This document shows positions 10,762 through 20,311 of a stretch of 64,000 nt of DNA, one piece after another. The first letter of the stretch is position 1, and the number at the start of each line of letters is the position of its first letter. The translations under genes and the position numbers were made by a program. The stretch covers positions 992,001 to 1,056,000 of the forward strand of contig RBKR01000004.1 in NCBI GenBank assembly GCA_004835665.1, given 5' to 3'. The DNA is from Phoma sp. XZ068 (lineage: Eukaryota; Ascomycota; Dothideomycetes; Pleosporales; Didymellaceae). The notes under the pieces were generated by a model that was not told the DNA's origin, did no database searches, and saw only the letters and a program-made list of their open reading frames with translations.

Positions 10762-11940
10762 ATGTTGGCCAACCAGCGGTGGTACTACATTCCACTTGCT
10801 GTCTTCCTTGTCATGATCACATTCTCATTCTTCCTTTTCCATGAAGGATCGACAGTGTATAACGAAGCGGGGAGGTCACCGTACAGGTAGGCATATGGAA
10901 CATACAGTGAAGCTCAGAGTCTGATCATCGCACACAGATCCGGCGTTTACACCGTCGCAAAGCCCACTCTACGTGACGCCATCGTAGCGCTCTTCGATTC
11001 TATACGTGTTGATCCTACATACCCCGGCTACCGCGACTCAACTGGAAAGTACTTTGAAGGCGGCAGCAGAATAACATGGTCTGAACCCCTGAAGAAGAAA
11101 GTCCTCATTGTAGACATCGACACCCGTGTCCCAACTGGCTCAAACGAGATACTTAATCCTGATACACTGAATTGGAACTCACTCGAAATGAAGGGTGGTC
11201 AGCTTGTCTCCAACGCGATCATGAATCACTACTTGTACGCCCAAATCCACGGCTACGACTACAAAATCTACTCTGCCCACTCCATGCCCGACCACCACGA
11301 TACTTGGATCTTGCCACATGTTTTCCATGAGCTCGTCCCTAAGTACGACTTCGTCATCGCCATGGACGCCGACGTCTCAGTCTCCCATCTCGAAGTGCCT
11401 CTTGAGTGGATGTTCAATCGCTGGGGCGTCACACGCAACACGTCCATGGCGCTACCCTGGGACACCGAAGAGTTCCGCGACAACAAATCCGTCAGCACCG
11501 ACAGCCACGACCTGCTCGTCCTCAACACAGGCTTCGTAGTCGCCCAGAACCTACCTTTGACAATGAAAATGCTTTCCGCTTGGAAAGACTGCACATCCGA
11601 ACGTCGCTACCCTGGATGCGGTAAATGGAAACAAACGTGGTCCCACGAGCAGCGCGCATTCAGCGAGTACATCCGCCACGACCCCGAGTTCAACGTCTCA
11701 TCCGAAACGATCGTTCCGATAAGTTGCGACGATGCGGAGGGCTGGCCGAGCTTCAAGGACGATGTGCACGTCGATTATCACATTGACGTGTGCAATGGCA
11801 ACTTTCTGCGCCACCACACCTTGGACAAGGGCAAGACAAAGCAGAGCAATATGGAGACGATTATGCAGGCGGTGACCCAGATTTTGCAGCAGGCAGTTTT
11901 GCAGAATAAGAAGGAGATATGGTATCAGGAGCCAGAGTGA
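10762..11940 (+). CDS. Type II membrane glycosyltransferase, GT34-like (Gma12/Mnn10 type)
   Basis: Exons 10762-10886 and 10938-11940; 51-nt intron; 375 residues. A short cytosolic tail is followed by one hydrophobic anchor (about residues 8-27, WYYIPLAVFLVMITFSFFLF), so a type II Golgi membrane enzyme is expected. The lumenal part has the GT-A fold pattern: NHYLYAQIHGYDYKIY, then the metal-binding DxD in FVIAMDADVSVS. Further motifs are LNTGFVVAQN, the SHEQRAFSEYI block, and a late His-rich HHT. This order fits the galactosyl/mannosyltransferase family of Gma12 and Mnn10. Sugar donor and acceptor cannot be told from sequence. It stands alone, with more than 1 kb of empty DNA on each side. Confidence 0.8.
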
Positions 11941-13490
11941 AGGGACATATTAACAAGGATGTATTTGCAGACGATTTCATCGAGGAAGAAACGCCGCACC
12001 GCAGGATGGCATGAGTAATGCGGTGGGATCGATCTTGTACGAATGCTAGACTATGTGTTTTACTAGTTGCTTGAAGGAATGGAGTTCATGGCGTAAAGTC
12101 CTCAACAGGCATGAAAGATACCATCAGATATATATTATCTGCACATTCAGCGCGTAGTACAGCTTTATGGCATCTGTGCTCCAGTCAGCAATTGTTCGGC
12201 GCCTTGAAAAGTGACATGACAGTGCAGGTGTCGTTCGATCAGAGCTATCTTCGTCTCGCGCATCGAGCTTCTCGCCTGTCTGTAACCATCGCGCGTGTCC
12301 GGGCTGGTGTACGCCAACCACGAGAACGTGCGATGGGCAGGGGAGGAACTCTCGGTTCAAGTGTATTGGGAGTTACGCTGGTGGTTCAGACCAGCGCCTC
12401 CATTCATCATGGGAGTAGGGGGTTCAGGCAAGAAAACCAGGGTGTACGTACAATTGTATGTGTATATGGTGGTGATGGTTGGAAGAGGACATCGCGCTGA
12501 GCCAATACCAAGAGAAGATAAGTGATTACATAATCGACTAGCTCAATTGAGCCACCCCAAATCCAATGCGCCGGCCACGGTCGTTTCTCCTCCATCATTT
12601 GGCCGTCCTTCAATACAAATTGTCTTGTGCTCAGGTGTTAAGAGTGTGTACACGATGACGAAGCCAATATTTGCTGCGGCTTGAATCCCATCTCATTGAA
12701 GAGTCTTCAGATACACCACCTGAAGTCTGGGGTCACATTTGCCCATTTACTACTCAGCGCAAGCATGCTTGCCTCCGGTCAATCATAATCTTTATCTTCA
12801 GTACTATGCTTAAGCAATCATTCAGCGCGTTTTTAGAGCTGGGCGTTCGTAGCCGCTGGCTCCAGTTATATTTTGTGTGACTTCCAGACTCTGCAACCTC
12901 TGGTCGTTTACGTACCTCACGAAGAGGCTGTGGCGTGGCGGGATGAATTATTTGATTAGGGCACTTTTGTCACTTTCAAATGGCTGCTGCCTCCCTTCGT
13001 ATGACTTCGCATCGCTCGTCTACACGCCACGTACAACACACTACGTCCAGATACAGCGTGGCGATAACGCTGGATTGTGACATCAATGACGCCGTGCAGC
13101 AGCAGTTCCAATTCAACCTTGGAATTATTACTGTATTGCTTTACGCTGGATATGTTCATACGACATCATCCTTGCGTGGCCTCTCTGAGGATGGATGATT
13201 TGCCATAGCATCCACATCACCAGTAGCCAACTCGGATGTCACCACATCAGACGTTTCCTACGTTTCATCCCATAGCTTCATACACGCAATCATATTCTTT
13301 CACCAAATATAGTTATTGCTAGGCTCAAGCACAGAATACGTATATACGAGCTCACGATGTGTACAGTGTGCTGTCGTTATGCTGGCAGTGCATATCTTGT
13401 CATCGTGTCAATGTGTGCGCGGCAAGAGCTTTAGGTATAAATGTTTGTGCGTAGAAGAGGTCACATTAATTTCACTAACCTGATAACATC
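11941..13490. other. Intergenic, no gene seen
   Basis: 1.55 kb with only short, domain-less frames on both strands. A/T-rich promoter-like sequence precedes the next gene around 13270-13490. Confidence 0.5.
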
Positions 13491-14441
13491 ATGAAGATCA
13501 ATCCTGCTTACCACAATATGTCTTCCATTTATTTTGGGGCCCGGGAGACTCACGATCGAAAGCCCAGACTTACAGCAACCCAAAAAGCCGCAGTGTTCCT
13601 CGAAATTCAACATATGCTGGCGAATCTTGAAATCACGGACATCATAGCGTCTGGAGACGTCAAAGATCGCTCCACTAACAAGTATCAGCACTTAGTGACG
13701 TCTGCGACACCTGAAGACTCCACGCCTACACATCGGTCTATTCATCCCAGCACTGACGAATATGCCGAGCTAGAAGCCAGTTACCCACAATTCCCTGATT
13801 GCGCTCAGAGCTACTATGCTCCTCCTACCGCTTCCACAAGGCAGACGAGGCATCAAGACATTGATGAGCCTTACGAAAGCTTCCGGTACAACTTTACTCA
13901 CATTGCACATCCAGAGAACCCCAAGCACTTATGTACATGCACAGTCAAGGCAGCCTGCCACGTACTAGATCTCAAAGCCGCAGAATTAAACAATCTGAAT
14001 GATGACGTGAACATAGCCACACACGGTCGTCAGCAGAAAGGCAGCGGAGGAAATTACAACCGCAACTATGCATCTCAGACAAACACTAATACTGACGCCG
14101 ACCAAGCTTCACTCCCTGAAAACACGTACGTACCGTCCTTCATGATGGAACACTTGCCGTCGCCGGAAGCCAAGCAGTCGCCGTCAGGTGAGAAGTCAGA
14201 TACAATACGCTGCACGGTGGGGAAACCGGTAGGTAAGATTCTGCACCCGAGGGATGGGCGGTTCTATCGCATTGGGAGATGTGATAAGCATGAGGATGAG
14301 AAAGTGTTCAATGACAATATGGATGCGCACGTTGCGAGGGAAGGAAATTACAGGGTCAGGGAGCATGCATGGAAGTGTTCAGGCGAGGCAACAAGGGCAC
14401 CTCGAAAGGAGGGAGTAAATCGCTCGTTAGGCGGGAATTGA
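13491..14441 (+). CDS. Hypothetical intronless protein (316 aa), unrecognised
   Basis: An uninterrupted 951-nt frame with an ATG start at 13491 (context ATCATGA). I recognise no domain. The protein is hydrophilic, Asn/Thr/His-rich and probably largely disordered. A Cys/His cluster (HLCTCTVKAACH) lies near residue 145, and a more ordered C-terminal segment includes GKILHPRDGRFYRIGRCDKHEDEKVF. There is no signal peptide or membrane helix. The C-terminal piece could be a small fold, since GRFYRIGRC looks like beta structure. With gene-poor DNA upstream, a lineage-restricted gene is plausible; this is inference from failing to recognise it, not from a search. Expression is unknown. Confidence 0.6.
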   Translation: MKINPAYHNMSSIYFGARETHDRKPRLTATQKAAVFLEIQHMLANLEITDIIASGDVKDRSTNKYQHLVTSATPEDSTPTHRSIHPSTDEYAELEASYPQFPDCAQSYYAPPTASTRQTRHQDIDEPYESFRYNFTHIAHPENPKHLCTCTVKAACHVLDLKAAELNNLNDDVNIATHGRQQKGSGGNYNRNYASQTNTNTDADQASLPENTYVPSFMMEHLPSPEAKQSPSGEKSDTIRCTVGKPVGKILHPRDGRFYRIGRCDKHEDEKVFNDNMDAHVAREGNYRVREHAWKCSGEATRAPRKEGVNRSLGGN

Positions 14442-14928
14442 TGGAGAATAGGCAGTGTCGATGACTGAAGTTGACTCGCTATGGTATCTCTATCTCTAAA
14501 ACGCTGTGCTCGGACGCTCAAACCTACCATTACTCTCTTTCTTTGCTAGAACGCAAACGCTAGGTCTTGCAAGCAAGCTGGATACTCTGATGTACAATCC
14601 CGTGCCTACTGCATAATGCTGACCATGGCCAGTTGATGATGTGCAAACGCGCGCTGGATCTGAAAACAAATATTCCTAAACAAGTAAACAATCAAACACC
14701 GGGGTATAGGATACGTTCTCCCATCCGCCATAAACGCCAGTACATGCAAACCATGTACCATTTGAAGGGAAAAATCGCCATCGCTTGTAGAATGCTAGCT
14801 GATGAGGCCGCGCGTGTGCTAACGGTGGAAAGGAGTGAACCACCAGGGTCCAGGGAGGTAATATCGGAAGCATGTCTGCGTATCACACTTCCTCAAGTGT
14901 TCAGAAGATACGATCGCTTTGTGAGAGC
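14442..14928. other. Intergenic between convergent genes
   Basis: 487 bp between the 3' ends of the 316-aa gene and KAR9. Presumably both 3' untranslated regions; nothing else recognised. Confidence 0.5.
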
Positions 14929-17900
14929 CTATCTCCAAACCGGTCGATCGCCTGCGCTCGATTGTCGTCCACTAAGACCGAGGCTCGACTGGCGACCAGT
15001 GACACCGAGGCTCGATAATCGACCGCTGACACGGCTTGACCGGCCATCGCCGGCCCTGCTCTTCCTGCCCTCCTCAGAGTTGTCAAGCCTACTGGATGTG
15101 CGAGCAGGTGTCGAGGCAGGCGTCAAGTTCGATGCTGATGTCGTGCGTGGCTTCGGTGTAGGCAAAAGGCTTGTACGGCGACTGTTCATCGCACTGGCGG
15201 GACGTGCAATGCGGCGAGCGACAGGACTCTCTTCGGCAGGAGTGTTGTCTTCTTCTGCAATGGTGACACGACGAGCAGAGCCTGGCGTTCCCATGTAAGG
15301 CGATGATTGCAAAAAAGTTGGGCTCTTGAGAGGTGTGGCGGGTGCTTGTAGCGTGCTTGCTACTGGACGTCTCATAGACGATTTGGCGGGCGTTGCGGTC
15401 GCCGAATGCATGGGTGGAGGAGGCGAAAGCATCGAGGAACGACCTAGAGGACTTCGAACAGGAATGGAAGAGTGGCCAGACACACTTCTAAGTGGCGTCG
15501 CAGAGAATGGCTTGTGGTGGTGTCCGACAACAGTATCGCGCATGTTGGTACTTGCGTTCCACCGTGGCTTGTTCGCAGGTCGTTCTGTTGCAGGAGTTGA
15601 TGATCGACTTGTCCGTGTTGGGGTACTGGCCATCGCTCGAGCTATGGTGGGCTCTAGGTACGTGGAGGGCAATGACTTGCGAGTTGTGCTTCCTGGAACG
15701 ATAGGCAGGCTCGAATATCGGCGATTTGGTGGAGCTGATGATTTTGTTGTGGAGGTGCTCGACTGACGCGACTTTCGGCCTGCCGGAGTCACGGAACCAT
15801 AATCACTACCTTTGCGGCTCATCACTACGCTCGACGCTGGCGAACTACCTGGTGTATCGATAGCGGAGGACCCTTCGGTGCGTGCAGATAGGACAGTGGA
15901 GACTGAATCGCGAAGTTTACGAGATGCTGACACCTCATCCAGAATAGCGTCCATCTCCTGGATCTCCCTCTCCAGATCCGACATCTTCTGTCGCACATCC
16001 TGCTGGATGCGCAAGATTTCACCGTTGACTGTCGATCTGTGTTTCATCTCGATATCAATCAGCTCGAGCACCCTCTTCATGGATGGCGGGTAATGGTCCC
16101 TCTTGTCCTTGTAAGTGGAAATGCGCGAACCGAGCTTCTCGTCGTCAAGATCGTTAATAGCTTGCTGCAGCCGCTCAATGCTCTTCATGCACGAGTCGTA
16201 CATAGCCACGGCCTTGCTGCCAGCCTGTCTGAAGCTGTGCACCCACTTGTCTTCACCAAGCTCTTCTCTCAAGGCATCTGCCTCAGCTTCGAGGTTCTTT
16301 TCTTGCTTTTCCAACTGATCTTTCCTGCGCATGAGTTCATCGCATGCGGAAGGGAACATGGTGCTTGCTCTCATTTCAAAAGAAGCCAATCGCATGGGGA
16401 GGAAGTCGAGCGATGCACGCAGAGGCTGTAACTTGGCGAAGATTTCCAGCAGGCGGGAATTCTCCTGCTCGATCTGAGGGATGGGCGAGATTGGTGACAT
16501 GACGGTGAGCGTAGGTGGCATACTAAGCCGGTTGTTGGGCATCTTGTTCTGGCGCGGGGTCTCCTCCACAATTGTCTCCAGGTCAGCAATGTCAAACTTC
16601 TCTGCCGACTCGGCGACAGAGTCAGATATGACGCGGTGTCTACGTTCTTCCATCTCGAACACAAGGCGACTAAGGGTCTCCACCTCGGCACCAATCTCGC
16701 CAAGCACAGAGTTCCAGAGCTCCTCCCATTCCATGGCAATTTCGACCTGGTTCTTGATGCCCTTGAGTGTGCGCTTGATCTCGGTCCAGTTACCGACAAT
16801 CTCTTCCATCTGGGTGACCAAAGTGGTCTGGTCCTTCAAAGGCAGCAGCGCAATGTCCGGTCGTGACTGCAGGTCCTCAATGGCGGTGATGTAGACGGTG
16901 ACGAGGCCCTCGAACTTGCCGATCGCAGCGTCGACATCAGCCAGTCCTTCTCTTCCAGCGGCAGCGGCCCACTCGACATCGTCGTCGGCGTCGAGCCCGT
17001 TCAGTACCTCCGTCGCTTTGGCCATCCATAGCCGGATATCATTTGCGGAGCTGTGTAGCGCCCGGCCGGCCAGTGTGGAAGAGGGAAGTGCGGTGATCTC
17101 GGACGCAATAGTGGTTGGTGGAAGTTTCATCGAGGTCAATTGCTGGATCTGGTTGGTGAAGCTTGCCTTGGACAGGGTATAGATAGAGTTGGTGCGGTGC
17201 AAGTGCCGGCGGGCGAAGTAGGACGCGACGTCCATTTCATGATTGCTGTCAAGGACCGATACCTCGTCCTCTATCCGCAGAGGCGGGGTGTCTTTGGGCG
17301 GTGGTGTGGGCGGGCGCGTCAGATCGGCAACAGGAGTGGTGTCAGGCTCGGCGATGTTCTGGTTGAGGCTCTTCGTTTTGGTGATGTCAGGCAGACGGTA
17401 CTTCTGCATGTCGAGGACATCGTCGGTCTCGGCCTCGGATTCCGAAGGCAGGACGCGGTCGCTGGTGCTGATGACGCTGCTGATGTCGCTCTCGAGGTCG
17501 CGCTCCATGACCAGCGCTGGGACGCTTTCGCCCGTCAGCTGGGGGATCAGCGGCGTGCCGAACTGGCTGCCTGTGCCGCTGCTCCAGGCGGTGCCGCGGC
17601 GCTCGATGCTAAAGGTGCGTTTGGTGGAGTGGAACTCGTCGAGCTGCTTGATCTTGTGCTCGGCAATGCGGCCAATGGAGGTCAAGGCAGGCGCGTTCTT
17701 GCTGCTGTTGTCGCTATTGGCCTGGTTGAGGAATTTCATGCGGGCAAGCAGGCCCGGAGACACGTTGCGGGCGAGTTTGGTGGTGCTTTCCAGGATGCTG
17801 CTGCTGTTCGAGGCAGTGCGCCTGAGTTGGGTGCGCGGTGATGACGATGCGGTGCTGCTTGCTGGCGCAGGTGGGTTAGGCGGTGTCGATGCCACCTCAC

Positions 17901-17994
17901 TCGTCGCGGGGCTGTCGGCCGATTGCAGCGCACGCAGACTGCTCATGGGGTCATTCTCTGCTGCTGCTGGACCCCGGAAGCTGCTCTGCGTCAT
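14929..17994 (-). CDS. KAR9: Karyogamy/spindle-positioning protein Kar9
   Basis: A single 1021-residue exon. In yeast, Kar9 links Bim1/EB1 on microtubule plus ends to myosin-driven transport on actin, orienting the spindle; in filamentous fungi it is the APC-like cortical capture factor. The family domain is clear across roughly residues 280-760: LTSMKLPPTTIASEITALPSS, WMAKATEVLNGLDADDDVEWA, LPLKDQTTLVTQMEEIVGNW and MEWEELWNSVLGEI. Coiled-coil heptads follow (QEKNLEAEADALREEL). The C-terminal third is a basic, Ser/Thr/Pro-rich disordered tail. It holds an EB1-binding SxIP motif (SSIP at about residue 841) in a basic context, plus an SSLP variant near 760. The last 40 residues repeat GRxSSLG three times. 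The start ATG at 17994 precedes a typical disordered head. Confidence 0.92.
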   Translation of the reverse strand: MTQSSFRGPAAAENDPMSSLRALQSADSPATSEVASTPPNPPAPASSTASSSPRTQLRRTASNSSSILESTTKLARNVSPGLLARMKFLNQANSDNSSKNAPALTSIGRIAEHKIKQLDEFHSTKRTFSIERRGTAWSSGTGSQFGTPLIPQLTGESVPALVMERDLESDISSVISTSDRVLPSESEAETDDVLDMQKYRLPDITKTKSLNQNIAEPDTTPVADLTRPPTPPPKDTPPLRIEDEVSVLDSNHEMDVASYFARRHLHRTNSIYTLSKASFTNQIQQLTSMKLPPTTIASEITALPSSTLAGRALHSSANDIRLWMAKATEVLNGLDADDDVEWAAAAGREGLADVDAAIGKFEGLVTVYITAIEDLQSRPDIALLPLKDQTTLVTQMEEIVGNWTEIKRTLKGIKNQVEIAMEWEELWNSVLGEIGAEVETLSRLVFEMEERRHRVISDSVAESAEKFDIADLETIVEETPRQNKMPNNRLSMPPTLTVMSPISPIPQIEQENSRLLEIFAKLQPLRASLDFLPMRLASFEMRASTMFPSACDELMRRKDQLEKQEKNLEAEADALREELGEDKWVHSFRQAGSKAVAMYDSCMKSIERLQQAINDLDDEKLGSRISTYKDKRDHYPPSMKRVLELIDIEMKHRSTVNGEILRIQQDVRQKMSDLEREIQEMDAILDEVSASRKLRDSVSTVLSARTEGSSAIDTPGSSPASSVVMSRKGSDYGSVTPAGRKSRQSSTSTTKSSAPPNRRYSSLPIVPGSTTRKSLPSTYLEPTIARAMASTPTRTSRSSTPATERPANKPRWNASTNMRDTVVGHHHKPFSATPLRSVSGHSSIPVRSPLGRSSMLSPPPPMHSATATPAKSSMRRPVASTLQAPATPLKSPTFLQSSPYMGTPGSARRVTIAEEDNTPAEESPVARRIARPASAMNSRRTSLLPTPKPRTTSASNLTPASTPARTSSRLDNSEEGRKSRAGDGRSSRVSGRLSSLGVTGRQSSLGLSGRQSSAGDRPVWR

Positions 17995-18820
17995 GAATGT
18001 GGAAGGGAAGGGGAACGGCAGCGACTGTGCGGGTCTTGCGCAGGGTAGCAGGCCTGAGCTGAGTCGGGGAAGTCGCGTTCGACTAGCCTTTGGTGTCCGC
18101 TGTCAACAAACAACACTGCCTGCAGGAAGCTAGCCTCGAGTCGGTGGTACAACAACGTGATGGATAAAGATTTGCGTGTAGATGCTCTCGCCAGCCCCCT
18201 CCATTGTCGTTCAAAGATGCGTTTGTCTCTGCGGGACACTGCTGTTTCATTCAAAGCAGCTTGTCCGCAATCCTGACACTCGACCCCGGCGAACCGCAAT
18301 CTTCCCTAGCTTGACCCCTGTTTTCCAGAAGCTCATCTAGTTCATCGCTGCCAATCTCAAACGCCACCAACTGCGTCCGTGTGCCCCGTATCTGTGGACA
18401 GCCTCATTTCGCCCTTTGTCCATCCTCGGCAGCTTCTCCGTGCGCTTCCTGGAGCAATAAGACACGTTCACTCGAGGCAAATACAGGCAAAGTTGAAATA
18501 TGATTATTGTGAAAAGTTGCATGACCTCTTGGCTATGTAAATGCTACGCTACTACTAGTGATGCTAGTGCTGCAAAATGGGGTATCTGGCTCCTGTTGAG
18601 GAGGGAAAATATGTGTGTGCATCGATCGCGTAGTCGTCGTGTTTCAGAGGCATTCCAAGTCCCTGACCAGACAATGCCTTTGAATACAAACCGGCGAGTA
18701 CGTGATCGGTGGCTTTGTACAAATTAGGTACTTGTATGTGGGAACATGGACAATGAAGGAGATATAATGAATGTCCGTAGACATATCCAAGCACAAAGAC
18801 AGAAGGAAATCACCGTCCTC
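17995..18820. other. Intergenic: KAR9 upstream region and 3' flank of next gene
   Basis: 826 bp holding the KAR9 promoter and leader and the 3' end of the downstream-located minus-strand gene. No coding or repeat signal recognised. Confidence 0.5.
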
Positions 18821-20311
18821 CTACGCAGCCTCGATGCTTGGATTGCGTATGTGCAGGGTTGGTGCTCTTGTTTGGTTCTTCTGTTTCAACCATTCTGAAG
18901 TGATTTCCTCGCGGACGCCCTGGCACCACTGCAAGACAGCAGCGTCGAACTTCTGCCACACTACAACATCCTTGCCTTGGACGATGCCAAGCACGTCGAC
19001 GTCCAGCTTGATGTCCCAGCGGAGCTCTGCAGCTTTGACCCAGTACCGCAGATTATCGGCACATCGATATGGTTTCGCTGTATCGGTGTGGTATTGTTTG
19101 ATCTCTTCAAAGTGACGACGTGATTTCCTCACTAGGCTGTTGTGGAGGTAGACGAGTCGAAGGCCGTTTTGTAAAGCCATGAGGAATGGTGTCTGAGGCT
19201 CGCTTTCGGTGGGCTCCGTCCAGTCGGGCAGAGGGTCTGCATTGTTGTCGAACGATTTCAGGAACAACAACTCCCTCTCACGCTCCCGGCCAGACCAGTC
19301 GCCCTCACGCCAGGCCCAGCTCTCCCTCTCCGCATGCTCCAGTCTCTCTTTCTCTTCCTCGGTGTCGAGCATGTCGCCGATGCCATCTATCCATTGCCTG
19401 ATCTGTGCTACCTCATATGGCTGCACGCCGTTGGCAAAGTTGCGGATAGCCAGGCGCTTCAGAACCTCCAGGACCTCGTACAGCTCTTTGCGGATCTGGC
19501 GCTCCATCTTGATAGCATACAGCCGTTGTGGTTCTTCATGTGCGGTGTAGTAGTTCTTGGCAGCTCGTATGGCCAGAGTGGTAACATCCAACAGGTTGAG
19601 GCCTTGAATTTCATGCCATCCTGCTGCATCAGCCGAGCGTGGTCCTGAACCACCATTCTGCAAAGGGTCATCCCTAGTGAATCCTTTCTCCAGCTCTTGC
19701 AGGTGCTTATTGGCTTCGTCGAGCGATTCGCGTAATTCTCGGCGCAGAACAGTCATGTCTGGAGGCGGCGGTACGTATACCGGGTTTTGCTTGTAGGTGC
19801 TGACTGTAGGGGGCAACATCATGGGCTCGCCGCCTTCCCAGTCCATGGTAGCTGTCTCGTCGTGGGGCGATTCGACCAGACTCTCTCCGAAGTCATAGGC
19901 TGCGAGAGAGGGCGATACTGGCGACATGATCGACACGTCCCCTCCCGCTTCGGATCCATTCGGAGTCCTCGAACCTGACTTTCTCGACTTTGCGACTCTT
20001 CCAGTAGCTGCATCGAGAAGCCCGGTTCGAGCAAAGTAGTACTGCAGGTGTGCAATCGTTCCCAGGTTCATGACACTTTCTCTGTTTTTTGCCGAGTCCG
20101 AAAACTGCGTTCCTTCCGGTCTCATGTAGCCTCGCCTCTTGCCTGGTATTCCACTTTCTGAGAGCCTCGAGCCGACCGAGCGAGAAGACACGCTCGAAGC
20201 TGTTGATACAGAGCGGTCGAGCTGAGGCACTGCGTTCAGTGCAAGGCCCGGCGTGGCCCATGGCTCTGGTGAAGAGCCTCGCTCTGGTGGGGGCGTGGGC
20301 ATCGAATCCAT
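18821..20311 (-). CDS. Conserved fungal protein of unknown function (496 aa)
   Basis: An intronless frame with the ATG at 20311 (MDSMPTPPPERGSSPEPWATPG). The frame is open further upstream, but only with a non-ATG start and low-complexity sequence. The N-terminal 150 residues are Ser/Pro-rich and disordered, with an ordered island SGIPGKRRGYMRPEGTQFSDSAKNRESVMNLGTIAHLQYYFARTGLLD that reads like a conserved fungal signature. The C-terminal 300 residues are predicted alpha-helical and charged. They include VLRRELRESLDEANKHLQELEKGF, ITLAIRAAKNYY-type helices, DMLDTEEEKERLEHAERESWAWREGDW, and a final KFDAAVLQWCQGVREEI. No enzyme motif, membrane helix or signal peptide is visible. I believe related proteins are widespread in filamentous ascomycetes, but I cannot name a function. 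Confidence 0.8.
   Translation of the reverse strand: MDSMPTPPPERGSSPEPWATPGLALNAVPQLDRSVSTASSVSSRSVGSRLSESGIPGKRRGYMRPEGTQFSDSAKNRESVMNLGTIAHLQYYFARTGLLDAATGRVAKSRKSGSRTPNGSEAGGDVSIMSPVSPSLAAYDFGESLVESPHDETATMDWEGGEPMMLPPTVSTYKQNPVYVPPPPDMTVLRRELRESLDEANKHLQELEKGFTRDDPLQNGGSGPRSADAAGWHEIQGLNLLDVTTLAIRAAKNYYTAHEEPQRLYAIKMERQIRKELYEVLEVLKRLAIRNFANGVQPYEVAQIRQWIDGIGDMLDTEEEKERLEHAERESWAWREGDWSGRERERELLFLKSFDNNADPLPDWTEPTESEPQTPFLMALQNGLRLVYLHNSLVRKSRRHFEEIKQYHTDTAKPYRCADNLRYWVKAAELRWDIKLDVDVLGIVQGKDVVVWQKFDAAVLQWCQGVREEITSEWLKQKNQTRAPTLHIRNPSIEAA

Noticed and set aside
14633..15298. 221-codon plus-strand frame overlapping the KAR9 3' end
   Set aside because: It is antisense to the Kar9 tail; repeats in it mirror the GRxSSLG repeat.
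17243..18133. 296-codon plus-strand frame over the KAR9 5' end
   Set aside because: Antisense shadow of a Ser/Thr-rich coding strand, no domain.
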